Of a DNA stretch of 64,000 nt, positions 9,881-17,634 are shown piece by piece. A model generated the notes under the pieces. It saw nothing but the letters and a program-made list of their open reading frames with translations, was not told the origin of the DNA and did no database searches. The DNA lies in contig CBFHXB010000002.1 in NCBI GenBank assembly GCA_965659685.1, forward strand, positions 1 to 64,000, written 5' to 3'. How positions within the stretch are numbered: the first letter of the stretch is position 1; each line of letters opens with the position of its first letter. The translations under genes were made by a program, and so were the position numbers. The DNA is from MGIIa-L3 sp11892u. Lineage in GTDB: Archaea; Thermoplasmatota; Poseidoniia; Poseidoniales; Poseidoniaceae.

Positions 9881-9890
9881 CCGTATAGTG
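9881..9890 (-). promoter_or_regulatory. TATA box, leaderless spacing
   Basis: On the minus strand the sequence reads CACTATACGG, centred about 25 nt upstream of ATG 9860. Archaeal transcription starts about 25-27 nt after the TATA centre, so the transcript should begin at or next to the start codon. Confidence 0.55.
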
Positions 9891-9903
9891 GCTTCCCCGT
9901 CCC

Positions 9904-10143
9904 CTAAATCGCCGTTGGGGCCACATGCCCGTCTCGTTTGTCGTCGGGCTTTCGCACCCGGGACCAAACGCCGCCCATCAATTCATCATGGCATGCTTCG
10001 CAATAGCAGAACTGTCGGTAGGCTTCACGGAAGGAGTAGGCCTTCTTTCCGGTCGCGACGAGGTAACCCTCCGGGGACAGACGTGACGTGATGGTGCCCG
10101 GGTTTCCACACCCGGGAAGGTCGCATACAGGTTCGTCCGCCAT
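9904..10143 (-). CDS. Small zinc-binding protein
   Basis: A 79-residue protein with paired cysteines: CDLPGC near the start and CYCEAC near residues 46-51, consistent with one tetrahedral zinc site. Between them is a polar segment with aromatic residues. It lies 25 nt downstream of the biotin carrier protein gene on the same strand and could be the last gene of the carboxylase operon. I do not recognise a named family; the small size and zinc knuckle would fit a nucleic-acid-binding or adaptor protein. Confidence 0.65.
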   Translation of the reverse strand: MADEPVCDLPGCGNPGTITSRLSPEGYLVATGKKAYSFREAYRQFCYCEACHDELMGGVWSRVRKPDDKRDGHVAPTAI

Positions 10144-10168
10144 AGGTCCACCTGCCCTTTGTTCCTCT

Positions 10169-10579
10169 TCAAGCCTCGTCGTCGTCTGTGGGGTCGGGTT
10201 CGATCACCACAAGCGGCACGTTGGCTTCGATGGCCTCGCCTTCTTCGCATTGGACGGAGGCCACGGTTCCCGTGACCGGTGCTTGGATTTCGTTTTGCAT
10301 TTTCATCGCTTCGAGGATGAGGATGACTTGGCCTTCCTCGACGTGTTGTCCCTCGGTCACCTCGACCGTCACGACCTTTCCAGGGATGTTGGCAGAAACG
10401 GTACCGGACCGCTTTTTCTTGCCGCCGCCGCTGGCCCGACGCTTCGGGGCGGGTCCGGCGTTGGGGACTTCGATGTCGAAGGTTCGGCCACCGACTTCGA
10501 CCTGATAGGTGGGTCCGTCGCCCTCGATGGTCACTTCGAAGGTCTCGCCGTCAACGATCACGGTACGGGTGTTGCTCAT
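10169..10579 (-). CDS. Biotin carboxyl carrier protein of an acyl-CoA carboxylase
   Basis: A 136-residue protein. The C-terminal half is a biotinyl/lipoyl domain with the biotinylation motif EAMKMQNEI, where Lys would carry biotin, and the paired hairpin sequence APVTGTV. The N-terminal part (TVIVDGETFEVTIEGDG) resembles the leading strand region of methylmalonyl-CoA decarboxylase and acetyl/propionyl-CoA carboxylase carrier subunits, followed by a Pro/Ala/Lys linker. It lies directly downstream of the carboxyltransferase and a small epsilon-like gene. A BirA domain encoded at about 31-32 kb is the obvious candidate ligase. No biotin carboxylase gene is present in the window. Confidence 0.9.
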   Translation of the reverse strand: MSNTRTVIVDGETFEVTIEGDGPTYQVEVGGRTFDIEVPNAGPAPKRRASGGGKKKRSGTVSANIPGKVVTVEVTEGQHVEEGQVILILEAMKMQNEIQAPVTGTVASVQCEEGEAIEANVPLVVIEPDPTDDDEA

Positions 10580-10583
10580 GTGG

Positions 10584-10769
10584 TCACCTCCAGGGTGCGC
10601 GACCGCTTCGGGTGCGCATCAGGCTTTGCCGGCCCATCGCTTGCCGGCGGTGGTCGCTGTTCCACGCCTCGCCCGGCAGCCGCCCAGCGTTGGCGGTGCC
10701 GGAGGATTCCTCCAGCATGCTCAACAGGGCCATGATGGCCGCGGTGCGCAGGACGGCTTCGTCGGTCAT
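10584..10769 (-). CDS. Small protein resembling acyl-CoA carboxylase epsilon subunit
   Basis: A 61-residue protein lying between the carboxyltransferase (stop 9 nt upstream) and the biotin carrier gene (4 nt downstream). An N-terminal alanine/leucine helix (AAIMALLSMLEE) is followed by a Trp and several Arg residues and ends in PWR. This organisation resembles the short epsilon subunits of actinobacterial acyl-CoA carboxylases or the small subunits of biotin-dependent decarboxylases. Similarity is weak and mainly architectural. The position suggests a structural part that helps bridge carrier and carboxyltransferase. Confidence 0.5.
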   Translation of the reverse strand: MTDEAVLRTAAIMALLSMLEESSGTANAGRLPGEAWNSDHRRQAMGRQSLMRTRSGRAPWR

Positions 10770-10778
10770 GGGCAGGCC

Positions 10779-12332
10779 TCAGAGGGGGATGTTGCCGTGC
10801 TTTCGGGCAGGGCGGAGTTCTTCTTTGTCGGCGAGCATGTCGAGCGCACGGCAGAGGTGGCGCCGGGTTTGCGCCGGTTCGATGACGTCGTCGAGGTACC
10901 CGAGGCCAGCCGCCTTGTACGGGTTGGCAAAGGTCTCGTTGAAATCGGTGGTCAAGCGCTCGCGCTCTTGCTCTGGGTTTCGAGCGCTTGCAATGCGCCG
11001 CCGGTGGATGATTTCCACGGCGCCGTCGGCGCCCATCACCGCGAGTTCAGCGGTGGGCCAAGCCACGTTGTAGTCGCCCCGCAGGTGCTTGGAGGACATG
11101 ACGTCGTACGCACCGCCGTAGGCCTTGCGAAGGACGACGGTGAGCTTTGGCACCGTGGCTTCGGCAAAGGCGTAGAGCAACTTGGCCCCGTGGCGGATGA
11201 TGCCGCCCCATTCTTGGCTGGTGCCGGGCAAGAAGCCAGGGACGTCCTCGAAGGTCACCAAGGGCACGTTGAAGGCGTCGCAAAAGCGCACGAAGCGTGC
11301 GGCCTTGTCGGAAGCATCGATGTCGAGGCAGCCTGCGAGAACCTTCGGTTGGTTGGCCACCACGCCGACGGTTCGACCGCCGAGGTGACCGAAGCCGCAG
11401 ACGATGTTCTTCGCCCAGTCGGCTTGGACTTCCATGAAGCCGCCGTCGTCGAGGACCTCACGGATGACGTCCACCACGTCGTAGGGCTTGTTGGGCTCCT
11501 CTGGCAGGATGGACTCGAGGGCCTCGCAGACCCGATCGATGGGATCGCTCGTTCGCTTTTCGGGCGGGCGTTCCATGTTGTTGAGCGGCAACATGTCCAC
11601 GAGGTCACGTGCGAGGTCAATGGCTCCGGCATCGTCTTCAGCGGTAAAGTGGGACACGCCGGACTTTGAGCCGTGGGTCATCGCACCACCGAGGTCCTCG
11701 AACGTCACCACTTCGTTGGTGACCGTCTTGATGACCTCTGGGCCGGTGATGAACATGTGCGCCGTCTGGTCCACCATAATGACGAAATCCGTGATGGCAG
11801 GGCTGTACACCGCGCCGCCAGCACAGGGGCCCATGATGACCGAGATTTGGGGGATGACGCCGCTGGCTCGGACGTTGCGGAAGAAAATCTCCGCGTAGGA
11901 TCCCAACGAAGCGACCCCTTCCTGAATGCGAGCACCGCCTGAATCGTTCATGCCGATGACCGGTCGACCGGTCTTGAGGGCCATGTCGAGGACCTTGCAG
12001 ATCTTTAGGCCGTGCATCTCACCGAGGCTCCCCCCGTACACCGTGAAATCCTGCGCAAAGGCGTAGACCTGGCGGCCGTTGATCGTGCCGTGGCCGGTGA
12101 CGACGCCGTCCCCGGGAATGACGTTGCGATCCATGCCGAAATCACGGCAGCGGTGTTCGACCAAGCCGTCCATCTCCTGGAAGCTTCCCTCGTCGAGGAG
12201 CATCTCCAACCGCTCTCGTGCCGTCATCTTGCCACGGGCGTGTTGGGCTTCAATCCGGGCCTGGCCGCCGCCGACCTCGACCTTCGCCTTCCTTGCGCGG
12301 AGGTCTTTCAGGCGCTCCTCTGTGGACGTCAT
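10779..12332 (-). CDS. pccB: Acyl-CoA (propionyl/methylmalonyl-CoA) carboxyltransferase, beta subunit
   Basis: A 517-residue protein of the family's usual length. Start ATG 12332 gives MTSTEERLKDLRARKAKVE, the expected N-terminus; longer in-frame starts add unrelated sequence. The carboxyltransferase N and C domains are clear: GKMTARERLEMLLDEGSF, GPCAGGAVYSPAITDF (oxyanion-hole region) and YGGAYDVMSSKHLRGD. It transfers the carboxyl group between carboxybiotin and an acyl-CoA in the cytoplasm. The neighbouring methylmalonyl-CoA mutase subunit and MeaB GTPase point to propionyl-CoA/methylmalonyl-CoA metabolism. Acetyl-CoA may be an additional substrate, since archaeal enzymes of this type are often bifunctional; sequence alone does not settle it. 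Confidence 0.93.
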   Translation of the reverse strand: MTSTEERLKDLRARKAKVEVGGGQARIEAQHARGKMTARERLEMLLDEGSFQEMDGLVEHRCRDFGMDRNVIPGDGVVTGHGTINGRQVYAFAQDFTVYGGSLGEMHGLKICKVLDMALKTGRPVIGMNDSGGARIQEGVASLGSYAEIFFRNVRASGVIPQISVIMGPCAGGAVYSPAITDFVIMVDQTAHMFITGPEVIKTVTNEVVTFEDLGGAMTHGSKSGVSHFTAEDDAGAIDLARDLVDMLPLNNMERPPEKRTSDPIDRVCEALESILPEEPNKPYDVVDVIREVLDDGGFMEVQADWAKNIVCGFGHLGGRTVGVVANQPKVLAGCLDIDASDKAARFVRFCDAFNVPLVTFEDVPGFLPGTSQEWGGIIRHGAKLLYAFAEATVPKLTVVLRKAYGGAYDVMSSKHLRGDYNVAWPTAELAVMGADGAVEIIHRRRIASARNPEQERERLTTDFNETFANPYKAAGLGYLDDVIEPAQTRRHLCRALDMLADKEELRPARKHGNIPL

Positions 12333-12447
12333 GGACTCACCTAAGCACGAAGACCCCGGGTCGGTCTTTGACGGTTCCGTGTGCAGAACGCGACATGGAG
12401 GGCCTGTCGCCCGTTCGCTTGAAAACCGTCTTGCGTGTAGGGATGGC

Positions 12448-12888
12448 ATGGCGGGCAGCATGCGTATCGTCGTTGCGAAGCCGGGCTTGGACGGTCACGA
12501 CCGTGGCGCGAAGGTCGTCGCTCGGGCCCTTCGTGACGCCGGTCATGAGGTCATTTACACGGGATTGCGGCGCACTCCGGCCCAGATCGTGGCCACGGTT
12601 CGAGACGAGGACGCCCGTTTCCTTGGCTTGTCCAGCCTCTCTGGTGCCCACGGTCACCTCTTCCCCACGATCTGCCAACTGCTTCGTGACGAGGGCCTTG
12701 ACGACGTGGTCGTCTTCGGGGGCGGCATCATTCCTGACGCGGATCGCCCCGCGCTTCACGAGGCCGGCATGCGAGCCATTTTCGGACCCGGGACGACCAC
12801 CGAAACCATCAGCGATTTCGTCGCTGAAGCGTCAAGCCGCGACGACGCCGGCGTTGGCGCCGATGGCGGTTGGATTTGGGAGGCATGA
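12448..12888 (+). CDS. mcmA2: Methylmalonyl-CoA mutase, cobalamin-binding (small/C-terminal) subunit
   Basis: About 146 residues forming a stand-alone B12-binding Rossmann domain. It contains the signature AKPGLDGHDRGAKV with the DxHxxG motif whose His replaces the lower axial base of cobalamin, followed by SLSGAHGHL and GGGIIP. Starts at 12448 and 12460 are both possible. In archaea the mutase is split, so this subunit needs a large catalytic subunit, which is not in the window. It is divergent from the carboxyltransferase and directly precedes the MeaB-type GTPase, placing it in the propionyl-CoA to succinyl-CoA route. Confidence 0.92.
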   Translation: MAGSMRIVVAKPGLDGHDRGAKVVARALRDAGHEVIYTGLRRTPAQIVATVRDEDARFLGLSSLSGAHGHLFPTICQLLRDEGLDDVVVFGGGIIPDADRPALHEAGMRAIFGPGTTTETISDFVAEASSRDDAGVGADGGWIWEA

Positions 12889-12891
12889 CCG

Positions 12892-13788
12892 TTGGAGGAC
12901 GGGGTGCCGTTGGACCGCCTCAAGGCGGCTCAAGGCGGCTCCCGCAGGGACCTTGCACGCTTGCTGACCGAGGTTGAAGACGGCCGAGTTGCCGCTTCGG
13001 AGTTGCTTGGTTCCTCGCGGCCCCAAGGCCGTTCCATTGCCATCACAGGCCCGCCAGGGGTGGGCAAGTCGTGCTTCATCGACCACTTCCTTCGGGCCCA
13101 TGCCGAGCGGGGCGAGGCCATCGCCTTGCTCGCGGTTGATCCGTCCTCGGCGCTGTCCGGGGGTGCTTTGCTCGGCGATCGCATTCGCCTGTCGTCGCCC
13201 GACGACGCCTCCGTCGCTGAACGCATTTACGTCCGCTCCATTGCAACACGTCGGTCGAGCGGCAGCATTCCTTCCGTCCTCGGTGATCTGGTGCAGGTCC
13301 TCCACGGATGCGGATGGCCGTTGGTGGTCATCGAAACCGTGGGTGCCGGCCAATCTGAAGTGCGGTGCGCCGCCGTGGCCGATCGCATCGTGCTCATGGA
13401 AGGTCCTGCCCGCGGCGATGCGGTTCAAGCCGAAAAGGCAGGCTTGCTCGAGTTGGCCGACCTTGTGTTGGTGAACAAGGCTGACCTTGATGGCGCAGAG
13501 CGGCACGCGGCCGAACTTCGCGACTCCTTGGCTTTGGACGGGCCCGAACCGCCCGAAGTGCTCCTCATGTCGGCACACACCGGCGTAGGGTTGGGCGAGG
13601 CCCTTGAGGCACTACGGGACCTTCCTGCCCGCTCGGGCAGCGAGCGCGCGCGCGCCCGCGAGCGGTTGGCAAACGCGGCCGAAGCCCGTCTTGTCCGCCA
13701 TGAGGACTATGAGGACATCCTCGCCCGTATCGGGAACGGTACCCTCGCTCCAGAGGACGCCGTCGAGGTGATTTGGCGTGGCGGATGA
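12892..13788 (+). CDS. meaB: MeaB/ArgK-type GTPase, methylmalonyl-CoA mutase chaperone
   Basis: A 298-residue G3E-family P-loop GTPase. The Walker A motif ITGPPGVGKSCFID is near residue 50, followed by LAVDPSSALSGGALLGDRIRL, ETVGAGQSE (switch region) and LVNKADL (NKxD specificity motif). Such proteins load and protect adenosylcobalamin in methylmalonyl-CoA mutase. A GGGAGG Shine-Dalgarno 8 nt before TTG 12892 favours that rare start over GTG 12904. Only 3 nt separate it from the mutase subunit, so the two form an operon. Expected to be cytoplasmic. Confidence 0.92.
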   Translation: MEDGVPLDRLKAAQGGSRRDLARLLTEVEDGRVAASELLGSSRPQGRSIAITGPPGVGKSCFIDHFLRAHAERGEAIALLAVDPSSALSGGALLGDRIRLSSPDDASVAERIYVRSIATRRSSGSIPSVLGDLVQVLHGCGWPLVVIETVGAGQSEVRCAAVADRIVLMEGPARGDAVQAEKAGLLELADLVLVNKADLDGAERHAAELRDSLALDGPEPPEVLLMSAHTGVGLGEALEALRDLPARSGSERARARERLANAAEARLVRHEDYEDILARIGNGTLAPEDAVEVIWRGG

Positions 13789-14410
13789 CGATAACGGCAT
13801 GGTGCCCCTCACCGACCCGAAGGACCACTCCGTGGGTGGGATGTGGGGGCACGTTCTCCGGCGTGCCGTTCACCTCGGCATGGTTTCGATTCCCTTCGTC
13901 TACTACGAGCACGCTGCAGCCATCGCCTCACGCGTTGGCTTGGAGGGTGCAGAGCAAGTGGCTTCGGCCTTGGTGCTGGTGCTGATTTTGACCGAGGCGG
14001 TTCGCCTCCGAACCGGGATCACGGTGTTTGGTCAGCGTGATTACGAAGCCACCCAAGTTTCTGCACTTGCTTGGGGCGCATTGGGTATCGGCGTCGTGCT
14101 GTTGACCTTGCACGATCATCCCGAATTGGGCTATCCGCTCATCCTTTCCTTGGCCATTGGAGACCCGCTCCTCGGTGAACTTCGCCGAGCAGGGCAAAGC
14201 AACCGGACCGCTTCGATCTGGTCGACTGTGGCGCTGATCGGCGTGTGGGGTGGATGCGCGGTGGTGCTGGGCACCCCTTGGGCGCTGGTCCCGGTGCTCC
14301 CGTTCATCTGCGTGGCATCGGAATGGCCACGGTTGCGCTGGATCGACGACAACGCGACCATGCTCTTCATCCCACTCCTCGCCGTCTTGTTGGTCGTGCC
14401 GTGGCTTTGA
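13778..14410 (+). CDS. Dolichol/phytol kinase-like membrane protein
   Basis: A 210-residue protein with about six or seven membrane helices. RRAVHLGMVSIPFVYY near the N-terminus resembles the R-K-x-x-H start of the SEC59/VTE5/CdsA-related polyprenol kinase group, and SLAIGDPLLGELRR resembles its GD motif. If correct it would phosphorylate an isoprenoid alcohol with a nucleoside triphosphate, for lipid or glycan-carrier metabolism. GTG 13778 overlaps the meaB stop region and has a GAGGTGATT Shine-Dalgarno 5 nt upstream, which favours it over ATG 13799. The family call is tentative. Confidence 0.5.
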   Translation: MADDDNGMVPLTDPKDHSVGGMWGHVLRRAVHLGMVSIPFVYYEHAAAIASRVGLEGAEQVASALVLVLILTEAVRLRTGITVFGQRDYEATQVSALAWGALGIGVVLLTLHDHPELGYPLILSLAIGDPLLGELRRAGQSNRTASIWSTVALIGVWGGCAVVLGTPWALVPVLPFICVASEWPRLRWIDDNATMLFIPLLAVLLVVPWL

Positions 14411-14453
14411 CCCCACTACATTCAAAGGGCGATTCTCGGTGGCCCATTCAGGG

Positions 14454-14576
14454 ATGAACATGGGCGAAGAAGAGAGCAAGACCGAGGTCGCTCAAGGCAC
14501 CTACTTCGTCGTCTTTGGACTCGCCGTGATCGCGCTTGTCGTGACGGCCTTTGCCTACCCCGTTTGGGGCTTCTGA
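14454..14576 (+). CDS. Small single-pass membrane protein (40 aa)
   Basis: ATG 14454 opens a 40-codon frame: an acidic head (MNMGEEESKTEVAQG) followed by one strong hydrophobic helix (TYFVVFGLAVIALVVTAFAY) and PVWGF. An AT-rich TATA-like stretch (ACATTCAAAG) lies about 30 nt upstream. Charge and hydrophobicity partition as in real small membrane proteins. No family is recognised; it could be a small subunit of a membrane complex. Confidence 0.5.
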   Translation: MNMGEEESKTEVAQGTYFVVFGLAVIALVVTAFAYPVWGF

Positions 14577-14629
14577 GCGCCTCGATTTTAGGACGAGGCT
14601 TCAAAGGCGTCCGACCCGGATGGGTGCGT

Positions 14630-16402
14630 ATGTGCGGCCTTGGCGGAATGCTTGGCGCACCCGATGAGGCCGTCCTTCATCGAATGAACCGGCTTCAACA
14701 CCACCGTGGCCCGGACGGCCAAGGCGTGTGGATGGACGAACGCGTGGGCTTGGCCCACACCAGGCTGGCCATCCTCGACCTCGACGGTGGCCCCCAACCC
14801 ATCGTTGGAACGCACGGCGCCGTGGCCGTGGTCAACGGTGAGATCTACAACCACCTTGACCTCCGTGCGTCGTGTTCCACCTACCGCTTCACCCGAAAGG
14901 TGGACAGCGAAGTCGTGCTCGCCCTGCACGCGCAAGCCACCGCCAACGGTGCGAGATCGGCCGCCGATCACGCCGCTTGGGTGGCACGTCTCGACGGAAT
15001 GTACGCTTTTGCGCTCTGGGACGCTGCGGCCGGACGCCTGATTCTGGCCCGGGATCCGATGGGAATCAAACCGCTCGTGTTGGCCAACGTGGACGGCGGG
15101 CTGCTCTTTGCATCGGAGATGAAAGGGCTCAGGGCGCACGAGGGGCACGTGCCCATGCTCGACGAAGGGGCGCTTGCGCTCCGCCTTGCTTGGGAATATC
15201 CTCTCGACCTGTCCACGCTCCTTCTCGGCACCCGGCAGGTCCGTCCTGGCACCGTGGAAGTGTGGTCCCTCGACGACGACGGGCGTGCGGTGATGGACTC
15301 GCGTGCGGACATCGAACGTCAGCGCCTCGCTCCTGCCACGACGTGGGACCCCAACCTTGGAGCCGCTGACCTTCTGGAGTCCTTCATTCAAAGCGTGGAA
15401 CAGCGCCTGATGGCGGACGTGCCCGTGGGCATCGTGCTGTCGGGTGGGCTCGACTCCGCCTTGGTCGCCGCCGTTGCACATGAGGCGGCCGAGCGGGCCG
15501 GTCAACCGGTGCCTGAAGTCTGGACGGTGGCCGGCAGCGAGGACAACCCCGATTGGAAAGCAGCCGAGGCCGTGTCCTCCGCGCTGGAGTTGACGCATCA
15601 CCAGCACCTCTTGGAGGCGGAAGATTTCGAGCACCATCTCCCGAATTTGGTGTGGCACGGTGAAGATCTGGACACGTCGGTCATGTTCTTCCAACCGCTC
15701 TTCCAAACCATGGCCTCCAGTGTGAAGGTGGGCCTCTGCGGGCAGGGAGCAGACGAACTTCACGCGGGCTACCCACGCTACCGTGATCCTCACGCGCACG
15801 CATCGCTTGTGCGGCAACGCCTCGAAGCCATGGACCATCCCACCGCGGCCGCTTCCCTCAACGGAACGCTCCAAGGCGAGGCTTGGTTGGCGTCGAGCCA
15901 CGTTCCCGAAGCCCGGCTCGCAACGCTCGACGACATGCTCGGTTTCGAATTGGAACACGGCCAACTCAGCAACTTCCAACTGCGGCTCGTGGACCGCCAT
16001 TCGATGGCCCATGGACTTGAGGTCAGGGTGCCGTTCTTGGGTGCGCCCCACCGTGACGCGGCCCATCGCTTGCCGATGGATTGGAGGCTCCCTTCGAGCG
16101 GTGAAGAGAAAGCCGCCTTGCGTCGAGCGGCGGACCTAACCCGCTTGCCAAAGGACATCGTTCGTCGGCCCAAACTGCCTGCGGGCACGGCCACGGCTCC
16201 GAACCTCTTGCGAGCAACGCTCGAAACGCATCATGACGCCGCAGCTTCGGTGGTGGAGCGGTACCCGCGCATCGCATCCGGACTGGCCAATCAGCCCGAC
16301 GTGATGTTGGGCTTGGCCCTCTTCGAAGCGATTCACCTTGTCGACGGCGGTCGACAAGCGCCAACAGGAAGCGTGGCGGATTTGCTGGAGATGGTCGCTT
16401 GA
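14630..16402 (+). CDS. asnB: Asparagine synthetase (glutamine-hydrolysing), AsnB type
   Basis: A 590-residue class II amidotransferase. ATG 14630 gives MCGLGG, placing the glutaminase nucleophile at Cys2; upstream in-frame starts would bury it and are rejected. N-terminal Ntn glutaminase motifs include HHRGPDG and VNGEIYN. The synthetase domain has the PP-loop VLSGGLDSAL, and CGQGADELHAGYPRY further on. It forms Asn from Asp, Gln and ATP in the cytoplasm. The glutamate-cysteine ligase gene starts within its stop codon, so the two are co-expressed. Confidence 0.93.
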   Translation: MCGLGGMLGAPDEAVLHRMNRLQHHRGPDGQGVWMDERVGLAHTRLAILDLDGGPQPIVGTHGAVAVVNGEIYNHLDLRASCSTYRFTRKVDSEVVLALHAQATANGARSAADHAAWVARLDGMYAFALWDAAAGRLILARDPMGIKPLVLANVDGGLLFASEMKGLRAHEGHVPMLDEGALALRLAWEYPLDLSTLLLGTRQVRPGTVEVWSLDDDGRAVMDSRADIERQRLAPATTWDPNLGAADLLESFIQSVEQRLMADVPVGIVLSGGLDSALVAAVAHEAAERAGQPVPEVWTVAGSEDNPDWKAAEAVSSALELTHHQHLLEAEDFEHHLPNLVWHGEDLDTSVMFFQPLFQTMASSVKVGLCGQGADELHAGYPRYRDPHAHASLVRQRLEAMDHPTAAASLNGTLQGEAWLASSHVPEARLATLDDMLGFELEHGQLSNFQLRLVDRHSMAHGLEVRVPFLGAPHRDAAHRLPMDWRLPSSGEEKAALRRAADLTRLPKDIVRRPKLPAGTATAPNLLRATLETHHDAAASVVERYPRIASGLANQPDVMLGLALFEAIHLVDGGRQAPTGSVADLLEMVA

Positions 16403-17607
16403 CGGATGGACATTGGATCGACGAGCGCATCGAGGCGAACCGCGAACGCTTGACGGCGTGGATGGCCGAGAAGCGTGCGGAAGTGCCGATTCCCATCTAC
16501 GGAAGCGTGGACGTTCGAGACGCCGGCTGGAAGGTTGCAGCGGTGGACGCCAACCACTTCCCTGCAGGATTCAACAACGTGCCCGAGGAAGACCGACCAC
16601 GGTTGGCGCAGTTGTTGCGTGAGCACGTGGAACGCACGGCACCTGGCGTGACGTGGGTGCACCTCTATCCTGAATCGCACACCAGGAACCCCGGCTATGT
16701 CGAGAACCTCCGCACCTTGGTCGACCTGCTCGTGCGTGCGGGCTACTTGGCGACGGTAGGAAGCCCTGAACTGAACGACTTCTCACAAGTGCGCGGGTTG
16801 ACGGGCCATCTCGATCTGGTGAACGTCCAGCCCAACGACGGTGGCGGGCTTGTCGTGAATGGAAGGAAACCCGATTTGGTGCTCTTGAACAACGACTTGA
16901 CCACGGGGTTGCCTGCAGAGTTGCAAACGGGTGCAATCATGCCTCCCACCCGGATGGGATGGCACCGTCGCAGGAAGTCCGAACATCAGCGTGCCCTGGA
17001 ACCCTACGTCGAGGAGGTGGCAGCCTTGCTGGATCTGGACCCTTGGTACCTCCAAACCGAATGGTTCGTCTCCGAGGACAAGTGCTTGGAGAAGGAAACC
17101 TGCCGCACCGTTCTTGCGGCCGAAGTGGACGCTTTCCTCGAGGGACTTCGCCAACGCTATGCACAAATGGGCGTCGAACAAGAACCGGTAGCGTTCATCA
17201 AAAACGACCGAGGCACCTACGGACTTGGCATCATGACCGTTCGATCGGGCAGTGAATTGCTCGAACTCTCCAACCGGAAGATGAATCGCCTGATGTACGC
17301 CAAAGGTGGAGCGGACGTCGAGAATTTCCTCGTCCAGGAGGGCGTGCCCACGACGATGACGGCGGGTTCCGACGTCGCTGAGCCTGTCGTCTACCTCGTC
17401 GATGGGGAAGCCGCGTCGTGGTTTTACCGCACCAACGCCAAGAAAGGCGCCATGGACAACCTCAACTCGCAGAGTTCGTCCTTCCTCTCGGCCGCCGAAG
17501 TGGGCCCTGAAGCGGTGTCCCTTGCCCGCGGCCGCCATGCGCTGGTCGCAGAATTGAGCATGCTGGCCATGGGCGCCGAGCGTTTGGCCTCGGCCCGTCG
17601 GACCTGA
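16399..17607 (+). CDS. gshA: Glutamate-cysteine ligase, GshA (Acidithiobacillus ferrooxidans) type
   Basis: A 402-residue protein resembling the ferrooxidans-type GshA family, distinct from the classical gamma-proteobacterial and plant ligases. Recognisable segments are FPAGFNNVPEEDRPRL, HLYPESHTRNPGY, FIKNDRGTYGLGIM and EPVVYLVDGEAASWFYR. It would couple Glu and Cys to gamma-glutamylcysteine with ATP, giving a low-molecular-weight thiol. TTG 16399 overlaps the asnB stop and has GGAG 8 nt upstream. No glutathione synthetase is in the window, so the end product may be gamma-glutamylcysteine itself. Family recognition is from memory of its conserved blocks. Confidence 0.8.
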   Translation: MTDGHWIDERIEANRERLTAWMAEKRAEVPIPIYGSVDVRDAGWKVAAVDANHFPAGFNNVPEEDRPRLAQLLREHVERTAPGVTWVHLYPESHTRNPGYVENLRTLVDLLVRAGYLATVGSPELNDFSQVRGLTGHLDLVNVQPNDGGGLVVNGRKPDLVLLNNDLTTGLPAELQTGAIMPPTRMGWHRRRKSEHQRALEPYVEEVAALLDLDPWYLQTEWFVSEDKCLEKETCRTVLAAEVDAFLEGLRQRYAQMGVEQEPVAFIKNDRGTYGLGIMTVRSGSELLELSNRKMNRLMYAKGGADVENFLVQEGVPTTMTAGSDVAEPVVYLVDGEAASWFYRTNAKKGAMDNLNSQSSSFLSAAEVGPEAVSLARGRHALVAELSMLAMGAERLASARRT

Positions 17608-17612
17608 TATCA
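17605..17612 (+). promoter_or_regulatory. TATA-like box in the gshA stop codon
   Basis: TGATATCA spans the end of gshA and lies about 26 nt upstream of ATG 17635, at leaderless spacing. It would let the next gene be transcribed independently despite tight packing. Confidence 0.4.
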
Positions 17613-17634
17613 ACACCACCGCGGTCCCGATGGC

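Noticed and set aside
12079..12447. Upstream extension of the mutase subunit frame by 123 codons
   Set aside because: The extension lies over the carboxyltransferase start region on the other strand and lacks similarity to B12-binding proteins.
14250..14453. Upstream part of the frame ending at 14576
   Set aside because: It overlaps the dolichol-kinase-like gene and is Arg/Cys/Trp-rich; only the part from ATG 14454 has a membrane-protein profile.
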